This document shows positions 31,692 through 41,245 of a stretch of DNA of 43,042 nucleotides, one piece after another (the stretch's first letter is position 1; every line of letters begins with the position of its first letter). A program made the position numbers and the translations under genes. This DNA is from Paenibacillus hunanensis (GTDB lineage: Bacteria > Bacillota > Bacilli > Paenibacillales > Paenibacillaceae). The notes beneath the pieces were generated by a model. It was not told the DNA's origin. It saw only the letters and a list, made by a program, of their open reading frames with translations, and made no database searches. Where the stretch lies: the NCBI RefSeq assembly GCF_014645615.1, contig NZ_BMMB01000019.1, positions 1 to 43,042 on the forward strand, given 5' to 3'.

Positions 31692-31720
31692 AGTATACCC
31701 TGCAAAAGATGACACGACAA
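31692..31720 (-). promoter_or_regulatory. Promoter of the DUF1294 gene
   Basis: Minus strand -35 TTGTCG (31715-31720), 17-nt spacer, -10 TATACT (31692-31697). It follows directly on the terminator of the upstream alpha-galactosidase gene, sharing one base with its stem. Confidence 0.65.
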
Positions 31721-31755
31721 ACAAAGAGAACGCCTGTGATGGCGTTCTCTTTGTT
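31720..31755 (-). terminator. Terminator of the alpha-galactosidase gene
   Basis: Exact 15-bp arms AACAAAGAGAACGCC (31720-31734) and GGCGTTCTCTTTGTT (31741-31755), 6-nt loop. The minus-strand tail is TTTGTTTGTC, moderately U-rich. Confidence 0.7.
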
Positions 31756-31888
31756 GATGTTCTTTTTAACGATAGGATCGGTTTTAGGATGGATCATAGT
31801 CTGCATTTCGATAAGCACTCCTGTAATTCATTGCTATGCGCGATCCATCGTTTATGTTCATCATAGCTATCTGTCATGCCAACCTCAA

Positions 31889-34087
31889 TTACTCTGCACG
31901 AAACGAAAACAGTGTGCTCTGGAAGTCACCATAGCGTTCTGGCAATGCAATGCCATGATACATCAGCTCATCGCCATAATATAGCCCTTCAGCAGTCCCG
32001 TTGATGCTCATCCGATATTGACGCTCTGGATCAAGTCCTTGCAGCTTCAATCTGCGTAGCGGCGGGTTCGGCTCAGCCAGCACTTTGAAATAACCAGCAA
32101 ATGCTTCACTGCGATCACCCGATACAAACATCCATGCCGTCTGATCGCCTTCAAATGGACTGAGCAGACGATAGAAGTCACCAAACTGAATCAGCTCACG
32201 CAGCTCCTTATACTGCTTAACCTGATCGCGAACCTCCTGCTTCTCCTCATCGGTCAGACGAGTCAAATCCAGTTCATAACCAAAGTTACCCGACATCGCT
32301 ACATGACCGCGTGTGGCAATCGAGGTAATGCGTCCCACCTGATGATTTGGCACTGCCGATACGTGCGAGCCCATTGCACTCGCTGGGTAAACGACACTTG
32401 TGCCGTATTGGATTTTCAGGCGCTCGATCGCATCGGTATCATCACTTGTCCACGTTTGTGGCATATAGTAGAGCATACCCGGATCAAAGCGTCCACCGCC
32501 ACCAGAGCAGCTTTCAAACAGTACATGCGGGAAGGCAGTCGTGATGCGCTCCAGCACATTGTACAGACCCAGCATATAACGGTGTGCCGTTTCACGCTGG
32601 CGCTCCGCAGGCAGCAAGGCTGAGCCGATCTCTGTCATATTACGGTTCATATCCCATTTTACATAGGTGATCGGTGCAGAAGACAGTACCTTGCTCACCG
32701 AATCCACGATGTAATCACACACATCCTCGCGTGACAGATCGAGAATAAGCTGTTCACGTCCCATTGTACGGCTACGATCCGGTACATGCAGACACCAGTC
32801 TGGATGCGCACGATACAGATCGCTATCCGGCGAGATCATTTCTGGCTCGAACCAGAGTCCAAACTGCATGCCCGTATCTACGATATCCTGTGCTAGCTTG
32901 CCCAGACCTTCTGGTAGCTTGCGGCGATCCTCTACCCAGTCGCCGAGTGAAGAACGATCGTTATCCCGATGACCGAACCAGCCATCATCCAGTACGAATA
33001 GCTCGATGCCCAGCTCTTTGCCTGCTGCGGCAATATTTTTAATCTTAGGCGCGTCAAAATCAAAATAGGTCGCTTCCCAGTTGTTGATCAGAATTGGACG
33101 TACACGATCGCGATGCTCACCACGACTCAGACGTGTACGATACAGCCGGTGATACGTACGTGACAATTCGCCCAGACCGTTATGCGAATACACGAGCACA
33201 GCCTCCGGTGTATGGAACGATGCGCCTGGCTCCAGCTTCCAGTTAAAATCAAATGGCGACATTCCGATCTGCATTCGAGTTGTACCGAATTGCTCAACTT
33301 CTACCTGTGCAACAAAGTTACCGCTATACACAAGGCTCATACCGTACACACCGCCATGCTCCTCATTTGCTCCCTTTTCCAGCAGCGCAATAAATGGATT
33401 ATGCTGGTGGCTACTGGAGCCGCGCTTACTTTCGACACGCTGTAAGCCAGGTGCCAGCTTACGGTAATGCATATGACGCTCACGCACCCATGCACCGGAC
33501 AGATGCAGCATCTCGAATTGATCGCCGCCAAAGTCCACGCTACTGCTCAGTGCACGCTCGATCGATAACGCTGCTGTACCCTGATTCGTGAAACGCACTG
33601 CACGCGTAATCGCATTCAGCTCGTTGAAGACCGAATACTGCATGACCGCTTCCATGCCAGTCAGCTCATCCTTGAGTACGATCTCCAGTGTATCGGCTTC
33701 TGCATCCTGCTCCACATAGGTCGCGGGCAGACCTTCCAGCTTCGGCTTACCTGACGTAATTCGGTGGCTCACATAGTGCAGATCGCTGATCGTCGATCCG
33801 TTAGGCAGAGCAATTTCAAAGGCTGGCTCGCGATAATCACCGCGTCCATAGCCTGGATATTCTTGAGGCAATGTATCAAAAGCAAATGTCCGATCCTCTG
33901 CATGATAGTTCGGGCTGAACGAGCAACGCTCTACCTGGTAGAGCAGACTACTAACCGAAGACTGACGCAAACGCGGGCCCCAGTATAGATGTGCAGGATG
34001 ACGGTCATGAACAAGCTGAATCACATAGCTCGTCGCATTCGTTTGCAAATGGAAAAGCTGTTGTTGTTTATCGAATAAAATTGGCAT
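31889..34087 (-). CDS. Alpha-galactosidase, GH36 family
   Basis: A 732-residue cytosolic enzyme hydrolysing terminal alpha-1,6-galactosides such as melibiose and raffinose; no signal peptide, so substrates must be imported. N-terminal beta-supersandwich (1-about 320), then the TIM barrel with LFVLDDGWFGHRD, GLWFEPEMISPDSDLY, and YVKWDMNRN with the nucleophile Asp479; acid/base Asp549 in TWTSDDTDA; ESCSGGGGRFD between. These positions are one off the Asp478 and Asp548 I recall for the Geobacillus stearothermophilus enzyme. Ribosome site GGGAGGAAG. Monocistronic, divergent from an RpiR-type regulator. With the sucrose PTS 4 kb away it would complete raffinose use (inference). Confidence 0.95.
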   Translation of the reverse strand: MPILFDKQQQLFHLQTNATSYVIQLVHDRHPAHLYWGPRLRQSSVSSLLYQVERCSFSPNYHAEDRTFAFDTLPQEYPGYGRGDYREPAFEIALPNGSTISDLHYVSHRITSGKPKLEGLPATYVEQDAEADTLEIVLKDELTGMEAVMQYSVFNELNAITRAVRFTNQGTAALSIERALSSSVDFGGDQFEMLHLSGAWVRERHMHYRKLAPGLQRVESKRGSSSHQHNPFIALLEKGANEEHGGVYGMSLVYSGNFVAQVEVEQFGTTRMQIGMSPFDFNWKLEPGASFHTPEAVLVYSHNGLGELSRTYHRLYRTRLSRGEHRDRVRPILINNWEATYFDFDAPKIKNIAAAGKELGIELFVLDDGWFGHRDNDRSSLGDWVEDRRKLPEGLGKLAQDIVDTGMQFGLWFEPEMISPDSDLYRAHPDWCLHVPDRSRTMGREQLILDLSREDVCDYIVDSVSKVLSSAPITYVKWDMNRNMTEIGSALLPAERQRETAHRYMLGLYNVLERITTAFPHVLFESCSGGGGRFDPGMLYYMPQTWTSDDTDAIERLKIQYGTSVVYPASAMGSHVSAVPNHQVGRITSIATRGHVAMSGNFGYELDLTRLTDEEKQEVRDQVKQYKELRELIQFGDFYRLLSPFEGDQTAWMFVSGDRSEAFAGYFKVLAEPNPPLRRLKLQGLDPERQYRMSINGTAEGLYYGDELMYHGIALPERYGDFQSTLFSFRAE

Positions 34088-34390
34088 GTTTCTCTTCCTC
34101 CCAAATCATGACCTGTACAGTATGCCGCCTTCATAGGATTATGCAGGAAGGCTATTCATAACCACTACCAGAAGCCTGGCATGCATATTGAATGATGCCA
34201 TATGATAGCTCCATATCTGCTACAATGACATCAGGGCGATACTGTCCGATTTCTACTATAACGCTTACATTCTAATTGTAGGACGATTGCCGTCAAAAAA
34301 AAATGGCATGATCCATGATTTTCATGGTTCCTTGCGTTCATTCATGTCCGTATAATGTTACATACAGAGAAAGCAAAAGGAGGAAAGACC
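34088..34390. promoter_or_regulatory. Divergent control region of the GH36 gene and the RpiR-type regulator
   Basis: 303 bp. Plus strand: an extended -10 TGCTACAAT (34218-34226) is the best promoter for the regulator, with a weak -35. An inverted repeat CCATGA-TTT-TCATGG (34313-34327) lies between it and the regulator start and has operator shape. On the minus strand TTGACG near 34288-34293 has no good -10. No open frame. Confidence 0.4.
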
Positions 34391-35200
34391 ATGGCTCTCA
34401 GTGTGCTAGACGAGCTCCAGTTGAAATACCAGCAACTGTCCGCCAAGGAAAAGGAAATCGCAGACTATGTGATCCGTCATCGAAGCTCGATTCAAAACAT
34501 CAATATTCGCGATCTGTCCACCTTAACGCAGGCATCCATGTCGACGATTACGCGCTTTTGCCGAAAGGTCGGCTTTTCCAGCTTTGTAGATTTTAAAATC
34601 AATCTGAACCGCGAAGCAGCTCAGCCACGCGATAATATGAATGTGTTTGCCCAGACACAGCATATTTATAATGAGATGATTAGCGCGACTGCTGAGATGA
34701 TCCAGCCTGAGCTGGTACAGCAGGTCGTAAGGCAGATCATGAAGGCAAGGCGCGTATATGTATACGGTATTGGCAGCTCCGGGCTGTCCGCACTGGAATT
34801 CAAATATCGGCTGATGCGCATGAATATTACGATTGATGCGATCAGTGACTCGCATATGATGCTGATGAATGCAGCGCTAACAGATGAGCAGGATGTCGTG
34901 ATCGGATTATCCAATTCCGGCCATACCGATGAAGTGACGACCGCGCTGACAACCGCTCGCAGCCGCGGTGCTTATATTATCGGGATTACGAACTTTGATC
35001 ATACTCCTTTTACAGAGACGACTGATCTGTGCCTGTTCACACCGGGATTACAGCGAGTCGGTGATGTACAGTTTGTGAATAGCCAGCTGGCGATTATTTA
35101 TGTGCTGGATATGATTTCGATGCTACTGCTGGAGGATGAGGGGATGAAGGCGGCGCGGCAACAGACGCTGGATGCGTTATATCGGATGGAGCAGGAATAG
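34391..35200 (+). CDS. MurR/RpiR-family transcriptional regulator (HTH + SIS)
   Basis: A 269-residue regulator. ATG at 34391 (MALSVLDELQLKYQQLSAKE) follows AGGAGG by about 8 nt; the frame opens 12 codons earlier without support. N-terminal RpiR helix-turn-helix (1-about 80) with IRDLSTLTQASMSTITRFCRKVGFSSFVDFK, C-terminal SIS phosphosugar-sensing domain (about 105-240) with VYVYGIGSSGLSALEFKYRLMR and VIGLSNSGHTDEVTTAL. Such proteins bind phosphorylated sugars. It converges on the EIICB-nanE operon, which is its most likely target, with an amino-sugar phosphate as effector (inference). Confidence 0.92.
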   Translation: MALSVLDELQLKYQQLSAKEKEIADYVIRHRSSIQNINIRDLSTLTQASMSTITRFCRKVGFSSFVDFKINLNREAAQPRDNMNVFAQTQHIYNEMISATAEMIQPELVQQVVRQIMKARRVYVYGIGSSGLSALEFKYRLMRMNITIDAISDSHMMLMNAALTDEQDVVIGLSNSGHTDEVTTALTTARSRGAYIIGITNFDHTPFTETTDLCLFTPGLQRVGDVQFVNSQLAIIYVLDMISMLLLEDEGMKAARQQTLDALYRMEQE

Positions 35201-35205
35201 TAAAT

Positions 35206-35253
35206 AGAAATAAAACTGACACTGCTATTCAGCTAAATGTCAGTTTTATTTCT
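35206..35253. terminator. Bidirectional terminator between rpiR-type gene and nanE
   Basis: Exact 16-bp arms AGAAATAAAACTGACA (35206-35221) and complement (35238-35253), 16-nt loop; it directly follows the regulator stop. AT-rich arms give U-tracts on both strands. Confidence 0.75.
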
Positions 35254-35362
35254 GTCCATATGCCACTTTTTTCCATTTGTGTTTTAAACAGAACCGTTCT
35301 ATTTTGGATATAAGCTTTTAATTTTAGTTTTTCAGCAATTCCCCAAAAATTTATTAAGCCTT

Positions 35363-36082
35363 CTACTCCTGTCCCGTCACCGAAGCCGACTGCACCCCAT
35401 TCATCTGCTCCACGAACCGCCCTGTAATCTGCTGCGGACGCGTAATCGCCCCACCTACAACGACGCTATACACGCCAATTTCCAGACAGCGCGCCGCCAT
35501 CTCCGGTGTCAGAATATTCCCCTCTGCCACGATCGGTGTACGAATCTGCCGAACCATTTCTTTTAAAATAGCAAAATCATCTGCATATACCTTCTGTCCC
35601 TGCGTATATTCGGTATACCCGACCAGTGTAGCAGACACCAGATCAAAGCCTAGCCGCTGCGCCTCGACTCCTTCCTCCACCGTCGATACATCTGCCATCA
35701 ATAGCAGTTGCGGATAACGTAGCCGAATTTGCCGTACCAGCTCCGCTAGCTCCATGCCATCTGGGCGTGGGCGACTCGTCGCATCCAGCGCCACAATCTC
35801 ACAGCCTGTCGTCGCCAGCTCGTCGATCTCTCGCAGCGTCGGGGTGATAAATACTGGATGCTCACCATAATTCCGTTTAATAATACCGATCACTGGCAGC
35901 TCGACCTGCTTGCGAATCTCCATAATATCATCGACCGAATTGGCACGAACGCCTGCTGCGCCGCCTTGCTTGGCAGCCAGAGCCATTTTTCCCATAATCC
36001 ATGAACTGTGCAGGGGTTCGTCGGGAAGCGCCTGACAGGATACGATCAGTTTGTGTTGTAGTCCGAGGGAATCCAGCTCCAT
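35363..36082 (-). CDS. nanE: N-acetylmannosamine-6-phosphate 2-epimerase
   Basis: A 239-residue TIM-barrel enzyme interconverting ManNAc-6-P and GlcNAc-6-P. Seen: LIVSCQALPDEPLHSSWIM, GGAAGVRANSVDDI, LPVIGIIKRNY, CEIVALDATSRPRPDG (catalytic region), LLMADVSTVEEG, FDLVSATLVGYT, PIVAEGNI and VGGAITRPQQIT. Starts 7 nt after the EIICB stop, so co-transcribed. No other sialic-acid genes (nanA, nanK) are present here, so the likely input is phosphorylated ManNAc from the PTS partner rather than sialate (inference). Confidence 0.94.
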   Translation of the reverse strand: MELDSLGLQHKLIVSCQALPDEPLHSSWIMGKMALAAKQGGAAGVRANSVDDIMEIRKQVELPVIGIIKRNYGEHPVFITPTLREIDELATTGCEIVALDATSRPRPDGMELAELVRQIRLRYPQLLLMADVSTVEEGVEAQRLGFDLVSATLVGYTEYTQGQKVYADDFAILKEMVRQIRTPIVAEGNILTPEMAARCLEIGVYSVVVGGAITRPQQITGRFVEQMNGVQSASVTGQE

Positions 36083-36089
36083 TCGTCAA

Positions 36090-37703
36090 TCACTCACCTT
36101 CCATATATTCTTCGATTTCGTTTTTAATCACGCTCACCTGTGGCCCATAGATGACCTGTACGCCATTGCCATTCACCAGCACACCTTTCGCGCCAGTCGC
36201 TGGGAAAGCCTCCTTGTTCACCTGACCGGGATCATACACCGATACACGCAGCCTTGTCGCACAGCAATCCAGATCTTTAATATTGTTCGTTCCACCAAGG
36301 GCATGCAGAATGATCTCCGAGCGCGATGCCTGTAAAGCAGGTGCTGTGGACGTGGACATCGTTGTCGCTGCTATACCATCCTCGCCATCTGAGCTTTTCA
36401 CTGCGCCAGTTGCACCATCTGCGACTCCTCCACCCTCATCCTCACGTCCCGGCGTTTTGAAGTTAAACTTCACGATCAGGAAGCGGAAGGTAAAGTAATA
36501 CAGGCAAAACCACACGACTCCGATGATCGGCACGATCACCCAGTTCGTTTTCGCATTGCCCTGTAAAATACCGAACAGGATAAAGTCGATCAGACCACCG
36601 GAAAAGGTCTGCCCAATCGTAATCTGGAACATATGCGCCAGCATAAATGCCAACCCGTCAAATGCCGCATGCATCACATACAGCAGTGGAGCTACGAACA
36701 GGAACGAGAACTCCAGCGGCTCAGTAATGCCCGTCAGGAATGATGTTAATGCCGCGGACAGCATCAGACCGCCAACGATCTTTTTCCGCTCTGGACGCGC
36801 TGTATGATAGATCGCCAGCGCTGCACCGAGCAGCCCGAACATCATCGTAATGAAGCGACCGGACATAAAGCGCGAGGTGCCAATAAAGAACTTTTGTGTA
36901 CTCGGATCGCCTAGCTGAGCAAAGAAAATATTTTGTGTACCTTCATATATCTTACCAGATACTTCCAACGTTCCGCCAAGCCCGGTTTGCCAGAATGGTA
37001 AATAAAAAATATGGTGCAGACCGAGCGGACCCAGCATCCGCAGGAAAAATCCATAAAACAGTGTTCCTACATATCCAGTAGCATCCACAATCCCACCCAG
37101 CTTAGTAATACCTAGCTGAATCGTTGGCCACACTAGAAAGAGCAGCAGCCCGACGAAGATCGCAGCAAAGGAGGAGATGATGGGAATAAAACGCGACCCT
37201 CCGAAAAAGCCCAGAAACTGGGGCAATTCGATCTTATTGTAGCGATTATGCAGCGCCGCTGTAACTAGACCGATAATAATCCCGCCCAGCACACCCGTTT
37301 GCAGCGACTGAATACCGAGAATCATGCCCTGCCCTACCGCTGCCGGATTATCCTCAGCCAGTTTGCCTGCATTAATCAGCATCGCATTCATGGACGCGTT
37401 CATGACGAGATATGCCAGCGCCGCCGCCAGACCTGCGGTTCCTTTATCTGAACGTGCCAGCCCTACAGCCACACCAATCGCAAAGATCAACGCCAGATTG
37501 TCAAAGGCAATACTACCCGCACTACTCATCACCTTGAAAATATGCTGTAGCCATTCGATTTGCAGTAACGGATACGTGCTTACCGTGTTTGGATTGGATA
37601 ATGCCCCACCAATACCGAGTAACAATCCTGCCGCTGGCAATACAGCAATCGGTAACATAAACGATTTGCCAAATCGCTGTGCCTTTTCGAAAAACGTTTT
37701 CAT
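36090..37703 (-). CDS. PTS EIICB permease, glucose/N-acetylhexosamine family
   Basis: A 537-residue membrane protein. ATG at 37703 (MKTFFEKAQRFGKSFMLPIA) is chosen for AGGTGG upstream and the family start; the open frame extends 46 codons without support. EIIC (1-about 400) has about ten membrane segments starting MLPIAVLPAAGLLLGIGGAL and the GITEPLEFSFLFVAP motif. A Ser/Thr linker leads to EIIB (about 465-537), phosphorylated on Cys481 in CATRLRVSV. No EIIA is encoded, so it must borrow one. Closest relatives by motif are the glucose and GlcNAc permeases; pairing with nanE suggests ManNAc or a related amino sugar (inference). Confidence 0.92.
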   Translation of the reverse strand: MKTFFEKAQRFGKSFMLPIAVLPAAGLLLGIGGALSNPNTVSTYPLLQIEWLQHIFKVMSSAGSIAFDNLALIFAIGVAVGLARSDKGTAGLAAALAYLVMNASMNAMLINAGKLAEDNPAAVGQGMILGIQSLQTGVLGGIIIGLVTAALHNRYNKIELPQFLGFFGGSRFIPIISSFAAIFVGLLLFLVWPTIQLGITKLGGIVDATGYVGTLFYGFFLRMLGPLGLHHIFYLPFWQTGLGGTLEVSGKIYEGTQNIFFAQLGDPSTQKFFIGTSRFMSGRFITMMFGLLGAALAIYHTARPERKKIVGGLMLSAALTSFLTGITEPLEFSFLFVAPLLYVMHAAFDGLAFMLAHMFQITIGQTFSGGLIDFILFGILQGNAKTNWVIVPIIGVVWFCLYYFTFRFLIVKFNFKTPGREDEGGGVADGATGAVKSSDGEDGIAATTMSTSTAPALQASRSEIILHALGGTNNIKDLDCCATRLRVSVYDPGQVNKEAFPATGAKGVLVNGNGVQVIYGPQVSVIKNEIEEYMEGE

Positions 37704-37765
37704 CTGTGCCCACCACCTGAAAATATTTTCTTTTAAACATATATTAAGAAAACCATTTTCGTCAA
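37687..37765 (-). promoter_or_regulatory. Promoter and candidate operators of the EIICB-nanE operon
   Basis: Minus strand -35 TTGACG (37760-37765), 18-nt spacer, -10 TATGTT (37736-37741). A perfect 12-bp palindrome GAAAATATTTTC (37719-37730) just after the -10 has the form of an RpiR-type operator. The first codons (ATGAAAACGTTTTTC, 37689-37703) are near the catabolite-responsive cre consensus but miss its last bases. All by inspection; the operator and cre calls are weak. Confidence 0.4.
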
Positions 37766-38180
37766 TGGATATGGTATATATTCTTATTTTCTTTTTTATA
37801 CGATTTAATTTTAGGATGACATCTTTACAGTGAATGCTCACTATGTAACGGCTCTATAACAGGCTACTTCAACAAGCGATGTGAGTGATCCCGATTCCAT
37901 ATCGTAGTTTGTATGCCTACTATAGCAAAAATTCACATCAAAAAGCAGGTAGCCCTCGATTCCATGGCTACCTGCTTTTTCGATCCACAATTATACATCT
38001 TTCATGATTATACGATTCATGATCACCCGATATTACACTACAATAGATTTAAACATACGGCATAGCGTAGAACTATTATATAGCTATCCCCATCATATAC
38101 TGCATTATTCCAGTACTGCATCATTCCATCCATGCTTTACAAGAAATAGAGCGCTATCCTGCATAGCTAAACGAAAACTC
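37766..38180. other. Remaining intergenic sequence between scrA and the EIICB operon
   Basis: About 415 bp; besides the terminator at 37940-37980 nothing coding was found. The stretch 37981-38180 (3' of scrA) is AT-rich without a further hairpin of note. Confidence 0.5.
37940..37980. terminator. Bidirectional terminator downstream of scrA
   Basis: Exact 15-bp arms AAAAAGCAGGTAGCC (37940-37954) and GGCTACCTGCTTTTT (37966-37980), 11-nt loop, with U-runs on either strand. It ends the sucrose transcript about 200 bp past scrA and insulates the EIICB promoter. Confidence 0.85.
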
Positions 38181-39593
38181 TTATTTACCTGAGATTTTCA
38201 TATCGTTCAGCATTTTATCACTGAACCCGAACAACCAGGTCAGTACAAAACCAACTGCAATCGCTACACCATTACACAAAATGTACATCGGCAGCTGCGA
38301 ATTCAGGTACAGTAGCGTACCTGGCAACACCGTAATCGCCATACCTGTACCCGCAAGATGGAACAGCGAAGCCAGGAATCCACCTGCCGCTCCACCGATC
38401 AGTCCCATCACGAATGGCTTCATATAGCGCAGATTCACACCGAAGATCGCTGGCTCAGTAATACCGAGGAATGCAGACAGTGACGATGGCAGTGCGAGTG
38501 CTTTGAGCTTTTTGTCCTTTGTTTTCAGACCTACTGCCAGACAAGCAGCGGCTTGAGCAGCCATCGCACAGGTAATAATCGCGTTAAACGGATTGGCTCC
38601 AGTGCGCTCCAGTAGCTGAATTTCCAGTAGGTTGAAGATATGATGCACGCCGGTAACCACGACGATCTGATGCAGACCACCGATCACGATCCCCGCAATA
38701 CCATATGGCAGATTCAGTACAGCCGTTGTTGCATTTAACACAACCTCTTCCAGCGAGTGGAAGATCGGGCCAATCGCAAATAGACCCAGTGTGATCATAA
38801 TAAGTAGCGTTAGGAACGGTGTCAAAATCAGATCAAGCGCTTCCGGAATGCGCTTACGTAAAAAGCGTTCTAGCTTCGCACCGAGCAGACCCACGACGAA
38901 TGCCGGAATCACTGAACCCTGATAACCAACAACCGGAATAAAATCAAAGAAGCGAAGCGCTTGCGCTGAACCATCTGCGACGGAATATGCATTCGGTAAC
39001 GCCGGGTTCACCAGCATCAGACCGAGAATAATCCCAAGCACCGGACTGCCGCCAAATACGCGGAACGCCGACCATGCTACCAGCGCTGGTAAGAAGGCGA
39101 AGGCTGTATCTGTCAGTACCTGCGTATATAGCAGGAAGTTCGGCGAGATCGTCTCCTTGGTCATACCGAACAGCGCTAGAATTTCAGGCTGTGTCAGCAA
39201 GCCACGTAGACCCATGAATAAGCCTGTCGCAACGAGTACTGGAATGATCGGTACGAACACATCGCCAAATGTACGAATCGCACGCTGGAAGCTTCCTCCC
39301 TGCTTTTTCGCCTGGTTTTTCACTTCCTCCTTGGTAGAGCCGTCCAGACCCATCTTTTCCATTTCCTCATAGATCTGATTCACCGTGCCTGTGCCGAAGA
39401 TGATCTGATATTGTCCGGAGTTGAAAAACGCTCCTTTGACCTTCTCTATATTTTCGACCTTGTTCTGATCGATTTTTTCCTTGTCATTGACCATAATACG
39501 AAGTCGGGTAGCACAATGCGCGAAGGAAGCGATATTGTCCCTTCCTCCTACAGCCTCCAGTACTTCATTGGCAATTTCATGATTTTGCGCCAT
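38181..39593 (-). CDS. scrA: Sucrose-specific PTS EIIBC permease
   Basis: A 470-residue membrane protein. EIIB first (1-about 85), with the phosphorylated Cys27 in FAHCATRLRIMVND and FNSGQYQIIFGTGTVN; then EIIC (about 105-465) with about ten membrane segments, including VPIIPVLVATGLFMG, VTGVHHIFNLLEI and FLGITEPAIFGVNLRY. This BC order and these motifs fit the sucrose/trehalose branch; ScrB next to it makes sucrose the likely substrate. No EIIA domain. It follows scrB by 46 bp with GAGAGGA as ribosome site. Confidence 0.93.
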   Translation of the reverse strand: MAQNHEIANEVLEAVGGRDNIASFAHCATRLRIMVNDKEKIDQNKVENIEKVKGAFFNSGQYQIIFGTGTVNQIYEEMEKMGLDGSTKEEVKNQAKKQGGSFQRAIRTFGDVFVPIIPVLVATGLFMGLRGLLTQPEILALFGMTKETISPNFLLYTQVLTDTAFAFLPALVAWSAFRVFGGSPVLGIILGLMLVNPALPNAYSVADGSAQALRFFDFIPVVGYQGSVIPAFVVGLLGAKLERFLRKRIPEALDLILTPFLTLLIMITLGLFAIGPIFHSLEEVVLNATTAVLNLPYGIAGIVIGGLHQIVVVTGVHHIFNLLEIQLLERTGANPFNAIITCAMAAQAAACLAVGLKTKDKKLKALALPSSLSAFLGITEPAIFGVNLRYMKPFVMGLIGGAAGGFLASLFHLAGTGMAITVLPGTLLYLNSQLPMYILCNGVAIAVGFVLTWLFGFSDKMLNDMKISGK

Positions 39594-39639
39594 CTTGATT
39601 CATCCTCTCATATCCATATCTGCCATTACGGCACATGTA

Positions 39640-41145
39640 TTACTGCTGCCTGGAGGGATACTCCCATTTTTCAGCATGAAGCTTCACCTGTCCAGCCTCT
39701 GCGAAAAATACAATGCCCCGACTCTCTGGCTCTGGGAAAATCCGGCTCGTAAATACAGCCTCTCCATCATTTGCAAAAATCTCTACCGATGATACATCTA
39801 CAAAAATCTGCAATCGCTCCAGCGGACGCTCCAGCTCATAGCTGCGTGTCGTACCATAATCCTCGGCGAGCGGCTGTCCTGCTTCGGAACGATCCAGTAT
39901 GATACGCCGATGCTCTGCTTCATAGCGAATGGTCGTACGCTGCTGCTCTCCTACTCGTAGTTCGATGCCAAAGACTTTCGCCGCTGCGCCAATCTCATTA
40001 GAAGCCCGGTCAAAGCGACAATCCAGCTCGTACGCTACACCGTCGAAGCCGACATAGCTGCTGCGCCCTTCGGGTAGAATACCTGCAAACATTGCCTTTT
40101 CCCCACGCCGCAATGCTAGCTCCTGTACCGGTCGTTGCAATAACACGCCATCCTCGCGCAGCTCCAGCTCGCGTGGTAAGGTCAGGCAATGCGCCCATCC
40201 ATGACTGTCGGTTGGATACACCGTATCGGGTAAGCCCATCCAGCCTACTAGAATGCGTCTACCCTTCGGGCCAATCGCAGTCTGCGGAGCATAGAAGTCA
40301 AATCCATGATCCAATTCGCGAAATGGCCCATGCTCCAGCTGTAGCTCAGGTAATGGAAGTGGGGCAGCACTGATATAGCCAGACTGGTAAATATTGCGAT
40401 ACTGTTCTCCCTCAGCAGCAACTCCCTGGGGACAGAACAACAGTACCGCCTGCCCGTTCATTTCAAAATAATCCGGGCATTCCCACATGTATCCAAACTG
40501 CGGAAGCGCTGTCTGCAATTCGCCCAGTAACTCCCAGTCCAGCATATTGTGTGAACGATACATCACGATCGCGCCAGTCAGATCATCTCGCTGTGCGCCG
40601 ATCACACAGTAGAACCAGTCGCCATCCTTCCATACCTTTGGATCACGAAAATGCTCTGTATAGCCAGCAGGTACGCTAGCAATAACCGGCTGTTCCAGCT
40701 TATGGATATGACCCTCCTCATCCATGATCGCCATGCACTGATAAGGATGCCGCTGCCATTCGCTGTCCCGTGTATTGCCCGTATACATCAGGTATAGCTT
40801 GCCCTCATGCTCTATGCCGCTACCGGAATATGCCCCATGAGAATCAAACCAATCCCCCGGCTTCACACCGATGCCACAATCGATCCAATTCACCAGATCG
40901 GTTGATTTTAGGTGATACCAGTATTTCATGCCATGATCCGTACCGAGTGGGAACCATTGATAAAATAAATGGTAATACCCGTCATAATAAGCAAATCCAT
41001 TCGGATCATTGAGCAGCCCCATCGTGGGCTGAATATGATACTGCTGACGCCACGGAGAAGACTCACTCTGCTGTAGTAGCTGTTCAATCTCCTGCGGCGA
41101 AACGTTCTCTAGTAGTCGATATTTCTGTTCTCTCGTCATTTTCAT
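39640..41145 (-). CDS. scrB: Sucrose-6-phosphate hydrolase, GH32
   Basis: A 501-residue cytosolic enzyme splitting sucrose-6-P into glucose-6-P and fructose. ATG at 41145 is chosen: GGAG lies 7 nt upstream; the frame runs 28 codons further through the operator. Five-blade propeller with nucleophile Asp47 in LLNDPNGF, transition-state Asp168 in FRDPKVW, acid/base Glu222 in WECPDYF, then a C-terminal beta-sandwich (about 370-500) ending VDVSSVEIFANDGEAVFTSRIFPEPES. No signal peptide, so it acts on the phosphorylated sugar delivered by ScrA. Confidence 0.95.
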   Translation of the reverse strand: MKMTREQKYRLLENVSPQEIEQLLQQSESSPWRQQYHIQPTMGLLNDPNGFAYYDGYYHLFYQWFPLGTDHGMKYWYHLKSTDLVNWIDCGIGVKPGDWFDSHGAYSGSGIEHEGKLYLMYTGNTRDSEWQRHPYQCMAIMDEEGHIHKLEQPVIASVPAGYTEHFRDPKVWKDGDWFYCVIGAQRDDLTGAIVMYRSHNMLDWELLGELQTALPQFGYMWECPDYFEMNGQAVLLFCPQGVAAEGEQYRNIYQSGYISAAPLPLPELQLEHGPFRELDHGFDFYAPQTAIGPKGRRILVGWMGLPDTVYPTDSHGWAHCLTLPRELELREDGVLLQRPVQELALRRGEKAMFAGILPEGRSSYVGFDGVAYELDCRFDRASNEIGAAAKVFGIELRVGEQQRTTIRYEAEHRRIILDRSEAGQPLAEDYGTTRSYELERPLERLQIFVDVSSVEIFANDGEAVFTSRIFPEPESRGIVFFAEAGQVKLHAEKWEYPSRQQ

Positions 41146-41164
41146 TCGTATTCTCCATATTAAA

Positions 41165-41176
41165 GGAACCGGTTCC
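41165..41176. promoter_or_regulatory. LacI/ScrR-type operator O1, next to the scrB ribosome site
   Basis: Perfect palindrome GGAACCGGTTCC in the context TTGGAACCGGTTCCTTT. It lies 20 bp before the scrB ATG. The best promoter on the minus strand is CTGACA, 17 nt, CAAATT, whose -10 directly precedes the operator, so a bound repressor would cover the start site. Confidence 0.85.
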
Positions 41177-41245
41177 AATTTGATTAAAAAAATAATACCT
41201 GTCAGTTTAGATACAGCCTGATCTATCATGCCGTCCGCTATACTT

